Positions 1-8,132 of a stretch of 38,329 nucleotides of DNA are shown here, one piece after another. A program made the position numbers and the translations under genes. Positions within the stretch are counted from its first letter, which is position 1. Each line of letters starts with the position of its first letter. The notes under the pieces are model-generated. The model did no database searches. It saw only the letters and a list, made by a program, of their open reading frames with translations, and was not told the DNA's origin. The DNA is taken from NCBI RefSeq assembly GCF_022829725.1, contig NZ_JAKSYG010000109.1, forward strand, positions 1 to 38,329, written 5' to 3'. The stretch comes from Methylobacterium sp. E-005. GTDB taxonomy: Bacteria; Pseudomonadota; Alphaproteobacteria; Rhizobiales; Beijerinckiaceae.

Positions 1-240
1 GGGGCGATGGTGCTGCACCTGCTGTCCGAGAAGGGCGCGCTGGATGCGGGCGGGGTTCGGGTCCGGACGATGACGCTGCCGGACACCTACCAGGACCACG
101 ACAGCCCGGAGAAGATGTACGCCGAGGCCGGGCTCGATGCCGACAGCATCGTCAAGATGGCCCTCGATACCCTGCCGGCCGAGTCCGGCAAGGCCGAGCC
201 GGCGAGCAACGTCGTGAGCGTCCGCCGCCGCCCGCGCTGA
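1..240 (+). CDS. dxs: 1-deoxy-D-xylulose-5-phosphate synthase, C-terminal end (partial)
   Basis: The reading frame is open from the first base, so the gene begins before the window and only about 79 C-terminal residues are seen. These match the end of the transketolase C-terminal domain of DXS: a VLHLL segment, then a TLPD...DHDSPEKMYAEAGLDA stretch and a short polar tail ending VSVRRRPR. DXS is the thiamine-diphosphate enzyme that condenses pyruvate and glyceraldehyde-3-phosphate to DXP, the first step of the MEP isoprenoid pathway in the cytoplasm. It converges with the tartrate dehydrogenase-like gene across the inverted repeat at 275-386. The family call is from recall of the conserved tail; the catalytic part lies outside the window. 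Confidence 0.85.
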   Translation, partial: GAMVLHLLSEKGALDAGGVRVRTMTLPDTYQDHDSPEKMYAEAGLDADSIVKMALDTLPAESGKAEPASNVVSVRRRPR

Positions 241-274
241 CGGCACGTTCTGCAACGACTCTCCCAACCCTCCG

Positions 275-386
275 CCTCATCCTGAGGCGGCGGAGCGGAG
301 CGTAGCCCTCGAGGAGCCCTCCAGCGGTCTCGCGATCCCTGGAGGGCTCCTTCGAGGCCCGCTGACGCGGGCACCTCAGGATGAGG
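275..386. repeat. Dispersed inverted repeat (REP/MITE-like), CCTCATCCTGAGG family
   Basis: The outer arms at 275-287 and 374-386 are perfect 13-bp reverse complements (CCTCATCCTGAGG / CCTCAGGATGAGG). Inside, CCCTCGAGGAGCCCTCCAG and CTGGAGGGCTCCTTCGAGG are nearly complementary, so the whole 112-bp unit can fold into one long hairpin. Repeats of this type are scattered between genes in Methylobacterium and relatives (recall). It sits between the convergent ends of dxs and the tartrate dehydrogenase-like gene and may also act as a two-way terminator. Confidence 0.8.
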
Positions 387-417
387 GCGTGGGTGGGAGG
401 CTCGGGGCGCGATGAGC

Positions 418-1509
418 CTACCCCAGCGCCTGCTCCACTGCCTTGCCGCAGGCCTGCGTATCGGCATTCCCGCCGAGGTCGCGAGTGCGCAGCGTCCGCT
501 CGGACAGCACCCGCTCGATCCCGCTGACGATCTCGGCCGCCGCCGCGTGCTCGCCGAGATGCTCCAGCATCATCGCCCCTGACCAGATCTGCCCGATCGG
601 ATTGGCGATCCCTTGGCCCGCAATATCCGGCGCCGAGCCGTGAACCGGCTCGAACACCGACGGATGCACCCGCTCCGGGTTGATGTTGCCGGACGGGGCG
701 ATGCCGATCGTGCCCGTACAGGCGGGTCCGAGATCCGACAGGATGTCGCCGAACAGGTTGGAGGCCACCACCACGTCGAACCGGTCCGGGTTCAGGACGA
801 AATGCGCCGTCAGGATGTCGATGTGGTACTGGTCCCAGCGCACGTCCGGATAGGACTCGGCCATCGCCTTCACCCGCTCGTCCCAGTACGGCATGGTGAT
901 CGAGATGCCGTTCGACTTCGTGGCCGAGGTCAGGTGCTTCTTCGGGCGCTTCTGGGCGAGCTCGAAGGCGAACTTGAGGATCCGGTCCGTCCCATGCCGG
1001 GTCATGATCGTCTCCTGCAGGGCGAATTCCCGGTCGGTGCCGGCGAACATCCGCCCGCCCGCATTCGAGTACTCGCCCTCGGTGTTTTCGCGGACCACCC
1101 AGAAGTCGATATCGCCGGGCTTGCGGTCGGCGAGCGGGCACTTCACCCCCGGCATCAGCCGCACCGGCCGCAGATTCGCGTACTGGTCGAATTCCCGCCG
1201 GAACAGGATCAGCGAACCCCAGAGGGAGATGTGGTCGGGCACGCGCTCCGGCATGCCGACGGCGCCGAAATAGATCGCGTCGTGCGTCTCGATCTGCGCC
1301 TTCCAGTCCTCCGGCATCATCCGGCCGTGCTGCTCGTAGTAATCGCAGCTCGCGAAATCGAACCAGTCGAGCTGGAGCGAGAAGCCGTGCCGCTTGGCCG
1401 CCTGCTCCAGCACGCGCACGCCCTCGGGCACCACCTCCTTGCCGATGCCGTCGCCCGGGATCACCGCGATGCGGTAGCGGCGCTGCTGGCTGGTCTCTGG
1501 ACCGGGCAT
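418..1509 (-). CDS. ttuC: Tartrate dehydrogenase/decarboxylase-like, isocitrate/isopropylmalate dehydrogenase family
   Basis: The 363-residue protein is full length for the NAD-dependent beta-decarboxylating dehydrogenase family. The N-terminal IAVIPGDGIGKEV is the family signature, VRENTEGEYSN is the nucleotide/substrate loop, and NLFGDILSDLGP carries the Mg-binding aspartates. GSAPDIAGQGIANP is the conserved adenine-side loop. The pattern fits the TtuC subgroup, which acts on tartrate or D-malate, better than LeuB or Icd. Actual substrate preference cannot be read from the sequence. The ATG at 1509 is chosen because the conserved core begins about 11 residues later. It is transcribed toward dxs, about 105 bp downstream of the ClC gene stop on the same strand, so co-transcription is possible. 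Confidence 0.85.
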   Translation of the reverse strand: MPGPETSQQRRYRIAVIPGDGIGKEVVPEGVRVLEQAAKRHGFSLQLDWFDFASCDYYEQHGRMMPEDWKAQIETHDAIYFGAVGMPERVPDHISLWGSLILFRREFDQYANLRPVRLMPGVKCPLADRKPGDIDFWVVRENTEGEYSNAGGRMFAGTDREFALQETIMTRHGTDRILKFAFELAQKRPKKHLTSATKSNGISITMPYWDERVKAMAESYPDVRWDQYHIDILTAHFVLNPDRFDVVVASNLFGDILSDLGPACTGTIGIAPSGNINPERVHPSVFEPVHGSAPDIAGQGIANPIGQIWSGAMMLEHLGEHAAAAEIVSGIERVLSERTLRTRDLGGNADTQACGKAVEQALG

Positions 1510-1613
1510 GAATCCTCCACGCGTTCTGGGAGAGCGGGCCCTCGCGGGGCCCGGGTCATCGGCGTCAGGTGATTGGTCCGCGCCGGTATCGGGTCAACAC
1601 CCCGGCCTGACAA

Positions 1614-3599
1614 TCAGTCGATTTCCCCCGCCATGGCCCGGCGCTGGCGGTCGAGTTCCTCGCTGTAGCGCTTGAGCGTGTGGCTCTCGGTGAGCAGGCC
1701 CAGCACCTTCCGGGTCTCGGGCCCGTCGACCACCGCCAGCGCCTCGCTCTCGGTGCGATCGAAGGCGGCGGCGGCGTCCTTGGCGTTCATGCCCGGGGTG
1801 AGGACATCGTCGGCGTGCAGCAGCAGGTCGGCCAGCACGGGCTGCGCCGCGGCTCCGGCATCCCGCGCGGCGGCGTGCGCCTCGGGGACGTTCACGATCC
1901 CGGCATAGCGGCCGGCCGCGTCGACGACGATCACCCGGGAGGGCGAGCCGAGGGGGTGGGCGCGCAGGAAGGTGGCCAGCGGCGTATCGACCGCCACGGT
2001 ACCGGGATCCCGGCGCATGAGCCGGCCCACGGTGAGCGAGCGGATCCAGCCGATATCGTGCGGGCTGCGGATGCTCTCGCCGCGCAGATGGAAGCGCCAG
2101 GTCGCGAAGGAGTAGCCGAAGGTTTTCCGTACCGTCAGCGAGGACGCGATCACCGCGGCGAGCACCAGCCCGGTGATCGGCAGGCTGCCGGTGATCTCGA
2201 GCGTCAGGAACGTCATGGTCAGCGGACCGCCGATCACCGCCACGGCGAGCGCGCTCATGCCGATCACCGCGTAGGCGAGCGGCGTGAGGCCGAAGCCCGC
2301 GAGCGCCGGCACCAGCAGCGGCGCCGCGGCGGCGAACAGCTTGCCCGCGATGGCGCCGAGGAACAGCGAGGCGAAGAACAGGCCGCCCCGGAATCCGGAG
2401 CCGATCGAGATCGCCGAGGCCGTGGCCTTGGCGGCGAACAGCCCGGCGAGCACCGCGATCCCGTGCCCCTGCCCCTCGGCGGCGAAGTGCATGTGCAGGG
2501 CGCCGTGCCCGCCGGACAGCACCTGCGGCGTCGCGACGAGCGCCAGCGCGCCGACGCACAGGCCGCCGAAGGCAGGAGCCGCCACCCGCGGCACCCCCGA
2601 GGCCTGGACCAGCCGCTCCACCAGGGTGACCCCGCGCATGATCAGGATGCCGAGACCCGCGCAGAACAGCCCCAGGGCGAGGCTCGGCAGGATCTCCATG
2701 CTGGTGACATGCGAGGTGGTGATTGCCTGCACGTCGCCGAAATCGACCAGGGGCTGCGTCGCGATCAGCTGCTGCGCGACCAGGTTGCCGCAGAGCGCGG
2801 CGACCACCACCGGCGTCAGCGTGGCGATGGAGTAGGTGCCGATGATCAGCTCGAAGGCGTAGAAGGCGCCGGCGAGCGGCGCGCCGAACCCGGCCGCGAT
2901 CGCCCCGGCGGCCCCGCAGCCGACCAGGGTCCGCAGGTCGCTCCGGCGCACCTCGAAGGCGATGCCGAGCCGCGAGGCGAGCCCGGAGGCGAGCTGCGTG
3001 TAGCCGGCCTCCAGCCCCACCGAGGCGCCACACCCGTTCGAGACGACGTTCTGGAGGGCGAGGTAGAGACTGTCGCGCAGGGACATCCGGCCGCCATGCA
3101 GGGCGTTGGCCTCGATCGGGTCGATGGCGGGTCGCTTGCGCGGGCCGCGGATGATTCCCGCCGCGACGATCACTAGCCCGAGCAGCGCGCCGCCGAGACA
3201 CGGCCCGACGAGCAGGAGCACCGGTGACACGGTGTCGGCCGCGCTGAGCCGCATCCCGGACGGCAGGAGGAAGAGCAGCTCGCGCAGGCTCTGCGTGGCC
3301 CAGTTCATGGCGGAGACGGCCACCCCGGCCACGCAGCCCACCAGGGTTGCGAGCGCGACGAGGCCGCCCTCGCTGCGGCGGACGAGGCTGCGCAGCCGCC
3401 CCGGGGCCTGGACGATCCCGGCCCCTGTCCAGCGGCGCCGGGCGCGTGCGCCCTGCGGTCCGGCCGCCAGCCGGGTCGCTGGCTCCGGCGACCGGTCGCC
3501 GGGAACCCGGCCTCCGCCCTTGTCGCCGCCCCTGGTCGCCGCTGGCTGTCGCGCGCTCACAGTCCGTCCGCCCACCCCGGTCCGCCCCAGCCGTCGCAT
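1614..3599 (-). CDS. ClC-family chloride channel/transporter with C-terminal CBS domains
   Basis: This 661-residue integral membrane protein has a ClC core from about residue 78 to 510, with many hydrophobic helices. The motif GASVGLEAG (about 191-199) contains the gating glutamate, and GSGFRGGLFF corresponds to the chloride-selectivity loop near the second half of the pore. PLAGAFYAFEL has one glutamate where exchangers such as E. coli ClcA have two, and leucine stands at the second (proton) position. Channel-like rather than H+/Cl- exchange behaviour is therefore possible, by inference only. Residues from about 525 to the end form two CBS-type regions, which usually bind adenine nucleotides. 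The first 75 residues are rich in Arg and Gly and not conserved, so the true start could be internal. Confidence 0.85.
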   Translation of the reverse strand: MRRLGRTGVGGRTVSARQPAATRGGDKGGGRVPGDRSPEPATRLAAGPQGARARRRWTGAGIVQAPGRLRSLVRRSEGGLVALATLVGCVAGVAVSAMNWATQSLRELLFLLPSGMRLSAADTVSPVLLLVGPCLGGALLGLVIVAAGIIRGPRKRPAIDPIEANALHGGRMSLRDSLYLALQNVVSNGCGASVGLEAGYTQLASGLASRLGIAFEVRRSDLRTLVGCGAAGAIAAGFGAPLAGAFYAFELIIGTYSIATLTPVVVAALCGNLVAQQLIATQPLVDFGDVQAITTSHVTSMEILPSLALGLFCAGLGILIMRGVTLVERLVQASGVPRVAAPAFGGLCVGALALVATPQVLSGGHGALHMHFAAEGQGHGIAVLAGLFAAKATASAISIGSGFRGGLFFASLFLGAIAGKLFAAAAPLLVPALAGFGLTPLAYAVIGMSALAVAVIGGPLTMTFLTLEITGSLPITGLVLAAVIASSLTVRKTFGYSFATWRFHLRGESIRSPHDIGWIRSLTVGRLMRRDPGTVAVDTPLATFLRAHPLGSPSRVIVVDAAGRYAGIVNVPEAHAAARDAGAAAQPVLADLLLHADDVLTPGMNAKDAAAAFDRTESEALAVVDGPETRKVLGLLTESHTLKRYSEELDRQRRAMAGEID

Positions 3600-3772
3600 C
3601 GATGGTTCGGCCCGGTGAGCCCACTATAGGGCGCTCCTCGCCGAAATGGACGCCGGTTCGGCCCAGATCGCCCGGCGCCGGCCCCTCGACCGCCGGCGGT
3701 CACGCGGACTCTGCACAAGGCTGCGCGCATCGCTTGAAAACTGCCGCGGCCCACGATACACCCCCCGCCAGT

Positions 3773-3849
3773 GCCGCCGTAGCTCAGTTGGTTAGAGCAC
3801 CAGATTGTGGATCTGGGGGTCCCCCGTTCGAGCCGGGGCGGTGGTACCA
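3773..3849 (+). tRNA. tRNA-His (anticodon GTG)
   Basis: A complete cloverleaf can be drawn. The acceptor GCCGCCG pairs with CGGTGGT using two G-U pairs. The D-arm is AGCTCAGTTGGTTAGAGC, the anticodon stem CCAGA/TCTGG encloses TTGTGGA, and the T-arm loop is TTCGAGC. CCA is encoded at 3847-3849. Position 73 is A and no G(-1) is encoded, the known alphaproteobacterial form of tRNA-His, which differs from the canonical G(-1):C73 type. Confidence 0.95.
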
Positions 3850-4041
3850 TCCATTCAGCCGGGCAGCGCAAGGGGTTGGCGGATCGCCGGCCCCTTTTGC
3901 GTGTGGGGTCCGTCCGGTCCCTGACACTGCGGCGCCACGGGGGTGCATCCGCGGTTCCCCCCGCTTCCCAAGGACGCTAAGACCGATGTCGAACGCGGCG
4001 GCGGATCCCGCCCCGCGACCGGGCCTCCGGGAAGACGTGAG

Positions 4042-4608
4042 ATGAGCATCCCTGAACGGCGCGTGCGAACCCTCTTCGATGAGGCGGCCATCGCCAAGCG
4101 CAACGACGAACTCGCCCAGGAAATCCTGGCGGCGCGGCCGGAGAACCTCCTGGTCGTGGCCGTCCTCAAGGGCAGCTTCATGTTTGCCGCCGACCTCCTG
4201 CGGGCGCTGCACCGGGTCGGGCTCGCGCCGCAGGTCGAGTTCGTCCATCTGTCGAGCTACCGCACCGGGACCGTGTCCAGCGGGCAGGTCGAGATCCTGC
4301 GGGACGTGCAGAGCGAGGTGCGCGGGCGCGACGTGCTGCTCGTCGACGATATCCTCGAATCCGGGCGGACCGTCGTGTTCGCCAAGGATCTGCTGATGGC
4401 CCGTGGCGCCAGCCGGGTTCTCACCGCGGTGCTGCTGGAGAAGCCCGGCAAGCGCGCCGTGACCATCGACGCGGATTTCGTCGGCTTCACCTGCCCCGAC
4501 GTGTTCGTCGTCGGCTACGGGATGGACGCCGCCCACGCCTTCCGGCAATTGCCCTTCGTGGGCGTCGTCGATTACGGCAGCGGCGATCCCGATCTGTTCG
4601 ATGCCTGA
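4042..4608 (+). CDS. hpt: Hypoxanthine phosphoribosyltransferase
   Basis: The product is 188 residues, normal for the family. It catalyses transfer of phosphoribose from PRPP to hypoxanthine (and guanine) in cytoplasmic purine salvage. VVAVLKGSFMFAADLLRAL is the PRPP-loop region, LSSYRTGTVSSG is the flexible loop, and VLLVDDILESGRT is the PRPP-binding signature with two adjacent aspartates. VGYGMD near the C-terminus contacts the base. The frame is open upstream to 3943, but the ATG at 4042 is chosen because homology starts there (IPERRVRTLFDEAAI). It lies between tRNA-His and the CpdR-like gene on the same strand. Confidence 0.92.
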   Translation: MSIPERRVRTLFDEAAIAKRNDELAQEILAARPENLLVVAVLKGSFMFAADLLRALHRVGLAPQVEFVHLSSYRTGTVSSGQVEILRDVQSEVRGRDVLLVDDILESGRTVVFAKDLLMARGASRVLTAVLLEKPGKRAVTIDADFVGFTCPDVFVVGYGMDAAHAFRQLPFVGVVDYGSGDPDLFDA

Positions 4609-4773
4609 CAGACCGCCGGGCGTCGCGGCATTTTTGCCGCAGACACGACCGGCACGCCTGTATTCGGTGCATGACATCTTGACAGATGACGGATCGGTCT
4701 GCGTCTGTCGTCTATCAAGGGTCTGACGTCGGTCGCGACGGGGCCCGGGGATCGAGGACGTTCACGGGACCAC

Positions 4774-5139
4774 ATGGCGCGCATCCTCCTGGTGGATGAC
4801 GAAGAGACTGTCCGGGGCTTCCTCAAGCGGGGGCTCGAGATCGACGGGCACGCGGTCGTCACCGCCAACGATGGAAGCGACGGGCTCGATCGCCTCAACG
4901 AGGCCGATGGCGGCTTCGACCTGATGCTCACCGACATCCGCATGCCGCTCATGGACGGCATCGCCCTGGCGCTCGCGGCCAAGCGCGACTTCCCGGACCT
5001 GACCATCCTGCTGATGACCGGCTTCGCCGACCAGCGCGAGCGGGCGCGCGGGCTCGACGCCATCGTCACCGACGTGCTGACCAAGCCCTTCTCGCTGGCG
5101 GACCTCCGGGCCACGGTGAAACGCGCCCTGGCGGCCTGA
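4774..5139 (+). CDS. cpdR: CpdR-like single-domain response regulator
   Basis: The 121-residue protein is a stand-alone receiver domain. Acidic residues DDEE (about 8-11) bind Mg, the phospho-acceptor aspartate is in LMLTDIRMPLMDG, the switch threonine is in LLMTG, and the lysine is in TKPFSLADL. It ends in Ala-Ala, as CpdR does. In Caulobacter, unphosphorylated CpdR primes ClpXP for degradation of cell-cycle proteins, and phosphorylation comes from the CckA-ChpT relay. Length and context (isolated gene, alphaproteobacterium) support CpdR over a CheY. Assignment rests on recall of the family. Confidence 0.8.
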   Translation: MARILLVDDEETVRGFLKRGLEIDGHAVVTANDGSDGLDRLNEADGGFDLMLTDIRMPLMDGIALALAAKRDFPDLTILLMTGFADQRERARGLDAIVTDVLTKPFSLADLRATVKRALAA

Positions 5140-5260
5140 CCGCCGGCCGACACCGCCCCCGTCCGACGCGCCGGCCCGACACCTCACGGCACCGCTGAGG
5201 AAATCGTCGCGTCCACCGGGTTGAGCAGCGGCGCGGCGACTGATAGCAAACGCATCCGGG

Positions 5261-5303
5261 GCCGGTGTAGCACAGCGGTAGTGCAGCGGTTTTGTAAACC
5301 GAA
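5261..5303 (+). tRNA. tRNA-Thr (anticodon TGT), 5' part only; left attachment junction of the element
   Basis: The acceptor 5' strand GCCGGTG, the D-arm GCACAGCGGTAGTGC and the anticodon arm GCGGT-TTTGTAA-ACCGA (anticodon TGT at 5293-5295) match a normal tRNA-Thr. After about 5303 the sequence no longer gives a variable loop or T-arm, and only CCGGCAC near 5331 resembles the expected 3' end. The integrase gene ends 46 bp further on. This is read as the chromosomal half of an attachment site in or near the anticodon arm. The 3' half should lie at the far end of the element and was not found in this window. Confidence 0.7.
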
Positions 5304-5349
5304 TGCCCGTTTTACTTGGTCCGGCACATTCCTGTTCTTCATCAGAACG

Positions 5350-6444
5350 TTAGCCGTTCTCAACCGGCGAAAACCGGTACATCTGTGCCGTGTTTCGTGC
5401 GGCGGCATCCTTCGCGGCGCGGGCTTCCTCGGCCGTCAGGAAGGCCAGATAGCCCTCGGTGACCTTGAGGCTGGTGTGCCCGAGCTCGTGCTGCAGCTCG
5501 TAGATGCCGCCGCGCCCGGTCCGTAGGTAATCGACGGCGAACCGGTGCCGCAGGTCGTGGAAGCGGAAGCGCCTGAACTCGCCCCCCTCCTTCTCGGCCA
5601 CCGCGGCGAGCTGGCGCCCGTACAGGCTGAAGCGGGTGGCCACGTTCCGGAATGGCCGGCCGTCCGAGTGCCAGAATACCAAGCGCGTCACCATGCTGAC
5701 CGGGATCTCCCGAAACAGCGCGGCCGCCTCGTCGCTCAGGGACACGTCCCGGCGCTTGTTGCCCTTGCCCAGGACGGAGATCGCCCGCCGGACCAGGTCG
5801 ACGTGCCTGCGCTCCAGTGCGACGAGTTCCTCCTGGCGGCAGCCGGTGAGCAGCGCCGCTCGGATCAGGAACTTCAGGTTCCCCGGCGCGCGCGCCACCG
5901 CGATCGCGATGTCCCGGTCCTCCGGCAGGACGATCGGGTCGCGCCGTTCCTTCATGCGCCGGCTGCGCATCGCCTCGAAAGCGGGGTTACCCCGCCGCCA
6001 CTTCTCATCGACCGCGAACGCGAGCACGCTGGAGAGCGCGGTGAGGTCGCGCCGGATGGTAGCGGTGGTGATACCTTTCGCGCGCCGGGCTTTAATGATC
6101 GCGGCCACCGTGTCCTCGTCGATCTCGTCGACGAACAGCGCGGTCAGGTGTGGATCGAGGATGTCGAGCGAGCCGAGGTATCGCTTGAAGGTCCTGCCGC
6201 CGATATGATGGACGATGTAGGAGCCCCACTCCTTCAACGCGTCTTCCCAACGCTTACGGTCGTCGCCGAATGAGGCGGCGGCCGTTATCCGTGCGTGCTC
6301 TGCGGCCTGGCGGCCGCGCGCAACGACTGGATCACCTGTCTTGAGGCTGAACCGGTACTCTTTGCCGGCGACGGTGAAGCGCGCCCAGAGGGTGCTACCT
6401 CGCCAGTAGCAGCCCTCCGGGGCCTTCTTGAGATCTGTGGGCAT
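5350..6444 (-). CDS. int: Tyrosine recombinase (phage integrase)
   Basis: The 364-residue site-specific recombinase has an N-terminal DNA-binding part (to about 165) and a catalytic domain. Catalytic residues are visible: Arg in LLTGCRQEELVALE, HDLRHRF with the His-x-x-Arg pair, LGHTSLKVTEGYL with the second His and the nucleophilic Tyr, and Lys in GKGNKRRDV. It integrates and excises the element at tRNA-Thr, whose 5' half abuts its 3' end. It is the last gene of the leftward operon starting at 12299, so it is probably expressed upon induction. Its first 160 bp overlap the preceding HTH gene, as xis and int often overlap in phages. Confidence 0.93.
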   Translation of the reverse strand: MPTDLKKAPEGCYWRGSTLWARFTVAGKEYRFSLKTGDPVVARGRQAAEHARITAAASFGDDRKRWEDALKEWGSYIVHHIGGRTFKRYLGSLDILDPHLTALFVDEIDEDTVAAIIKARRAKGITTATIRRDLTALSSVLAFAVDEKWRRGNPAFEAMRSRRMKERRDPIVLPEDRDIAIAVARAPGNLKFLIRAALLTGCRQEELVALERRHVDLVRRAISVLGKGNKRRDVSLSDEAAALFREIPVSMVTRLVFWHSDGRPFRNVATRFSLYGRQLAAVAEKEGGEFRRFRFHDLRHRFAVDYLRTGRGGIYELQHELGHTSLKVTEGYLAFLTAEEARAAKDAAARNTAQMYRFSPVENG

Positions 6445-6638
6445 GGCGGCTTGCTCTCCTGTTCAACAAGCCAGGCGCGGATCGCCGCTTCGTTGAACGT
6501 CCACAGCCGACCAACTTTCGCGGCCGTGGGCAACAGGCGCTGTGAGGCGAGGCGCTGGACCGTCCGGACAGGTACGCCGAGGATGGCCGCGGCCTCGCCG
6601 ATGGGGACGCGCTCGGGCGTGCGGGTGTCGCGTGTCAC
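6285..6638 (-). CDS. Helix-turn-helix DNA-binding protein, probable excisionase/recombination directionality factor
   Basis: About the first 65 residues form an excisionase-type winged helix: VPIGEAAAILGVPVRTVQRLA, then a wing LLPTAAKVGRLWTFNEAAI and IRAWLVEQE. The GTG start at 6638 overlaps the stop of the upstream gene (GTGA), which fixes the start. The frame then runs another 50 residues into the integrase N-terminal coding region. That basic tail (GEVAPSGRASPSPAKS) is the other frame of int and may not be selected as protein. Position directly before int supports a role in excision; repression of int is the alternative. Confidence 0.7.
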   Translation of the reverse strand: MTRDTRTPERVPIGEAAAILGVPVRTVQRLASQRLLPTAAKVGRLWTFNEAAIRAWLVEQESKPPCPQISRRPRRAATGEVAPSGRASPSPAKSTGSASRQVIQSLRAAARPQSTHG

Positions 6639-6907
6639 GCCCCTGGCCTCCCGAAGCGCAGGCCTTCGATGCGGGCGACCTCGGCGCGCAGCTCGGCGAG
6701 CTTCGCCGCCTGCAGCTGACGCGCGTAATTCTCCGCCGCCCAGCGCCGCCGGTGCCACATGCGGCCCTCGCCCGTGAGCCGGTACTCGTAGGCGCTGTGG
6801 ACAATGGTATCGCCCTCGATCCGGGCCCAGACCCCCGGGATGACGCCGTGCGTCAGCGGATCGCTGGTGACGAACACTTGGACGAGGGGTGCGGTCTCTT
6901 CGGCCAC
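6635..6907 (-). CDS. Phage-type hypothetical protein
   Basis: This 90-residue protein of the leftward early operon has a GTG start at 6907, directly after the preceding stop. Its stop overlaps the excisionase-like start. It contains DPLTHGVIPGVWARIEGDTIVHSAYEYR, a beta-rich part, then MWHRRRWAAENYARQLQAAKLAELRAEVARIE, which should form a helix. No family is recognised. Tight coupling and normal codon pattern support it as a real gene. Confidence 0.65.
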   Translation of the reverse strand: MAEETAPLVQVFVTSDPLTHGVIPGVWARIEGDTIVHSAYEYRLTGEGRMWHRRRWAAENYARQLQAAKLAELRAEVARIEGLRFGRPGA

Positions 6908-7138
6908 TCAGGCCTCCGGGATCTGCGGGCGGGGGAAGGTGCGCATCGTGCCGTCGCCAGCGGCCGCGCGGAGACCGTCCGATAAGGTTCGAGCGTCCGG
7001 GCGATCCATGACGAAGCGCACGGTGATGGGCTGACCCTGGAGCATGAAGGCGATCGCGAGCTCGACGCCATCGGGTGTCGGCACCGCGTCGATCGTCCAG
7101 TCGGACCCGTCGGGCGGGATGAGGCGGAGCTGTCCCAT
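6908..7138 (-). CDS. Phage-type hypothetical protein
   Basis: A 76-residue product ([17 protein letters not shown]...). The ATG at 7138 overlaps the TGA of the GapR-like gene (ATGA); a GTG one codon upstream is also possible. The alternating hydrophobic and polar pattern (VELAIAFMLQGQPITVRFVMD) suggests a small beta-sandwich or ferredoxin-like fold. Function is not recognised. Confidence 0.65.
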   Translation of the reverse strand: MGQLRLIPPDGSDWTIDAVPTPDGVELAIAFMLQGQPITVRFVMDRPDARTLSDGLRAAAGDGTMRTFPRPQIPEA

Positions 7139-7413
7139 CACGCCATTCCCAGCGCTTGGCAGTAGAGCTCGAGAATGGCCTCCTGCTCCTGGCGCTCGCT
7201 GTGATCCTGCTTGCGGATCCGCAGGATGGTCCGGACCGCCTTGGCATCGAAGCCCCGGCCCTTCAGCTCGGCGAACACCTCCTTAATGTCGCCCATGATG
7301 CCGGCCTTCTCCTCCTCCAGCCGCTCCAGGCGCTCGATGAACTGCTTCAGTTCGTCGGCGGCCACGCCTTCGGCTGAGGAGACGTCGCTGGATGTGTTGA
7401 GGCCCGCGGTCAT
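7138..7413 (-). CDS. GapR-like nucleoid-associated protein (DUF2312)
   Basis: The 91-residue protein has a variable N-terminus to about residue 18, then the full DUF2312 domain: [48 protein letters not shown] and an E-rich helix ending [11 protein letters not shown]. Caulobacter GapR (89 residues) has the same length and layout; it encircles overtwisted DNA and stimulates topoisomerases during replication. A copy in the early operon could manage supercoiling for element replication or compete with the host GapR (inference). The ATG at 7413 overlaps the preceding stop at 7410. Confidence 0.88.
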   Translation of the reverse strand: MTAGLNTSSDVSSAEGVAADELKQFIERLERLEEEKAGIMGDIKEVFAELKGRGFDAKAVRTILRIRKQDHSERQEQEAILELYCQALGMA

Positions 7414-7799
7414 GCCCGGCCCCGAGGCTGCGATGGTGAAACGGAGGCGCTGAAGGCCTCGTGTTCGACGCGCGCGATACGGTCGAGCGCGTGGTGCCGG
7501 ATCTCGCCTAGCAAGACGTCCAGCAGCAGCCGAGATGCGTCCTGGCGGCCGCCGCAGACCGTTGCGGCAAGGCTGGCAATCGCAGAGGCCATCACCCGAG
7601 CGACGATCGACACGCTTCGAGCCTGCGGAACGGCGAGGTCCCGCAAATCGGCATAGCCGAGCATGGCGGCTTCTGTGACGTCGACGTCCATGCGCCGTGC
7701 GATCAACACAGACGAGTCCGCCGGCCCTTGTTCTGCGAAGTGTTGGCGCGTGGCCGCAACAGTGGCGGCCGCGGCGTCCCTGTAAGGCGTGATGCTCAT
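7410..7799 (-). CDS. Phage-type hypothetical protein
   Basis: This 129-residue, mainly helical, alanine-rich protein contains [46 protein letters not shown]. There is no signal peptide or clear membrane helix. Its stop overlaps the GapR-like start and its own start is 3 bp after the previous gene. No family is recognised. Confidence 0.6.
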   Translation of the reverse strand: MSITPYRDAAAATVAATRQHFAEQGPADSSVLIARRMDVDVTEAAMLGYADLRDLAVPQARSVSIVARVMASAIASLAATVCGGRQDASRLLLDVLLGEIRHHALDRIARVEHEAFSASVSPSQPRGRA

Positions 7800-7802
7800 C
7801 CG

Positions 7803-8132
7803 TCAGCTCCACACGATGCGGTCGAAGATCACCGCCGGTCCGGCAATCCAGGGAAGGGTTTCGGGATTGTCGGCCGGGTGATCCCGAAGCCACGCGGCAC
7901 GGTAGATCGAGGTGGCGGCCTCGTTGCGGGGCAGGCCCTTCGGCCCGAAGGCCTCGTCGACGAACATGTCGGCGCGCCGGCTGCGGTGAAGCACAGTGAC
8001 GTGCTCGGGCCGTCCGGCCAGGATCGGCTCCAGGACGTCGCGCAGCTCGGCGAGGCCCGGGTCGCCGGCCATGTCGACGTCGCGGTCCTCGCGCGAGCCG
8101 TCGGCGCGCAGGATGATGAGGCCGGTCTTCAC
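7803..8132 (-). CDS. DUF3846-like phage protein
   Basis: The 109-residue protein begins [20 protein letters not shown]. It continues with a mid section [39 protein letters not shown] and ends [11 protein letters not shown]. The order (N-terminal beta strand, DMFVDE, GLPRN, ATSIYR, I-G-AVIF) resembles the DUF3846 family of small phage and plasmid proteins of unknown role; this is pattern recall. The GTG start at 8132 overlaps the upstream stop (GTGA). Confidence 0.65.
   Translation of the reverse strand: MKTGLIILRADGSREDRDVDMAGDPGLAELRDVLEPILAGRPEHVTVLHRSRRADMFVDEAFGPKGLPRNEAATSIYRAAWLRDHPADNPETLPWIAGPAVIFDRIVWS

Noticed and set aside
1594..3624. Long minus-strand frame (676 codons) and long plus-strand frames over the ClC gene
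   Set aside because: Arg/Gly/Pro-rich translations without domains, while the overlapping frame encodes a clear ClC transporter. They are GC-rich shadows.
5303..5335. 3' half of tRNA-Thr directly after the 5' half
   Set aside because: Only CCGGCAC matches the expected acceptor end. No T-stem or TTC loop can be formed, and two acceptor pairs fail.
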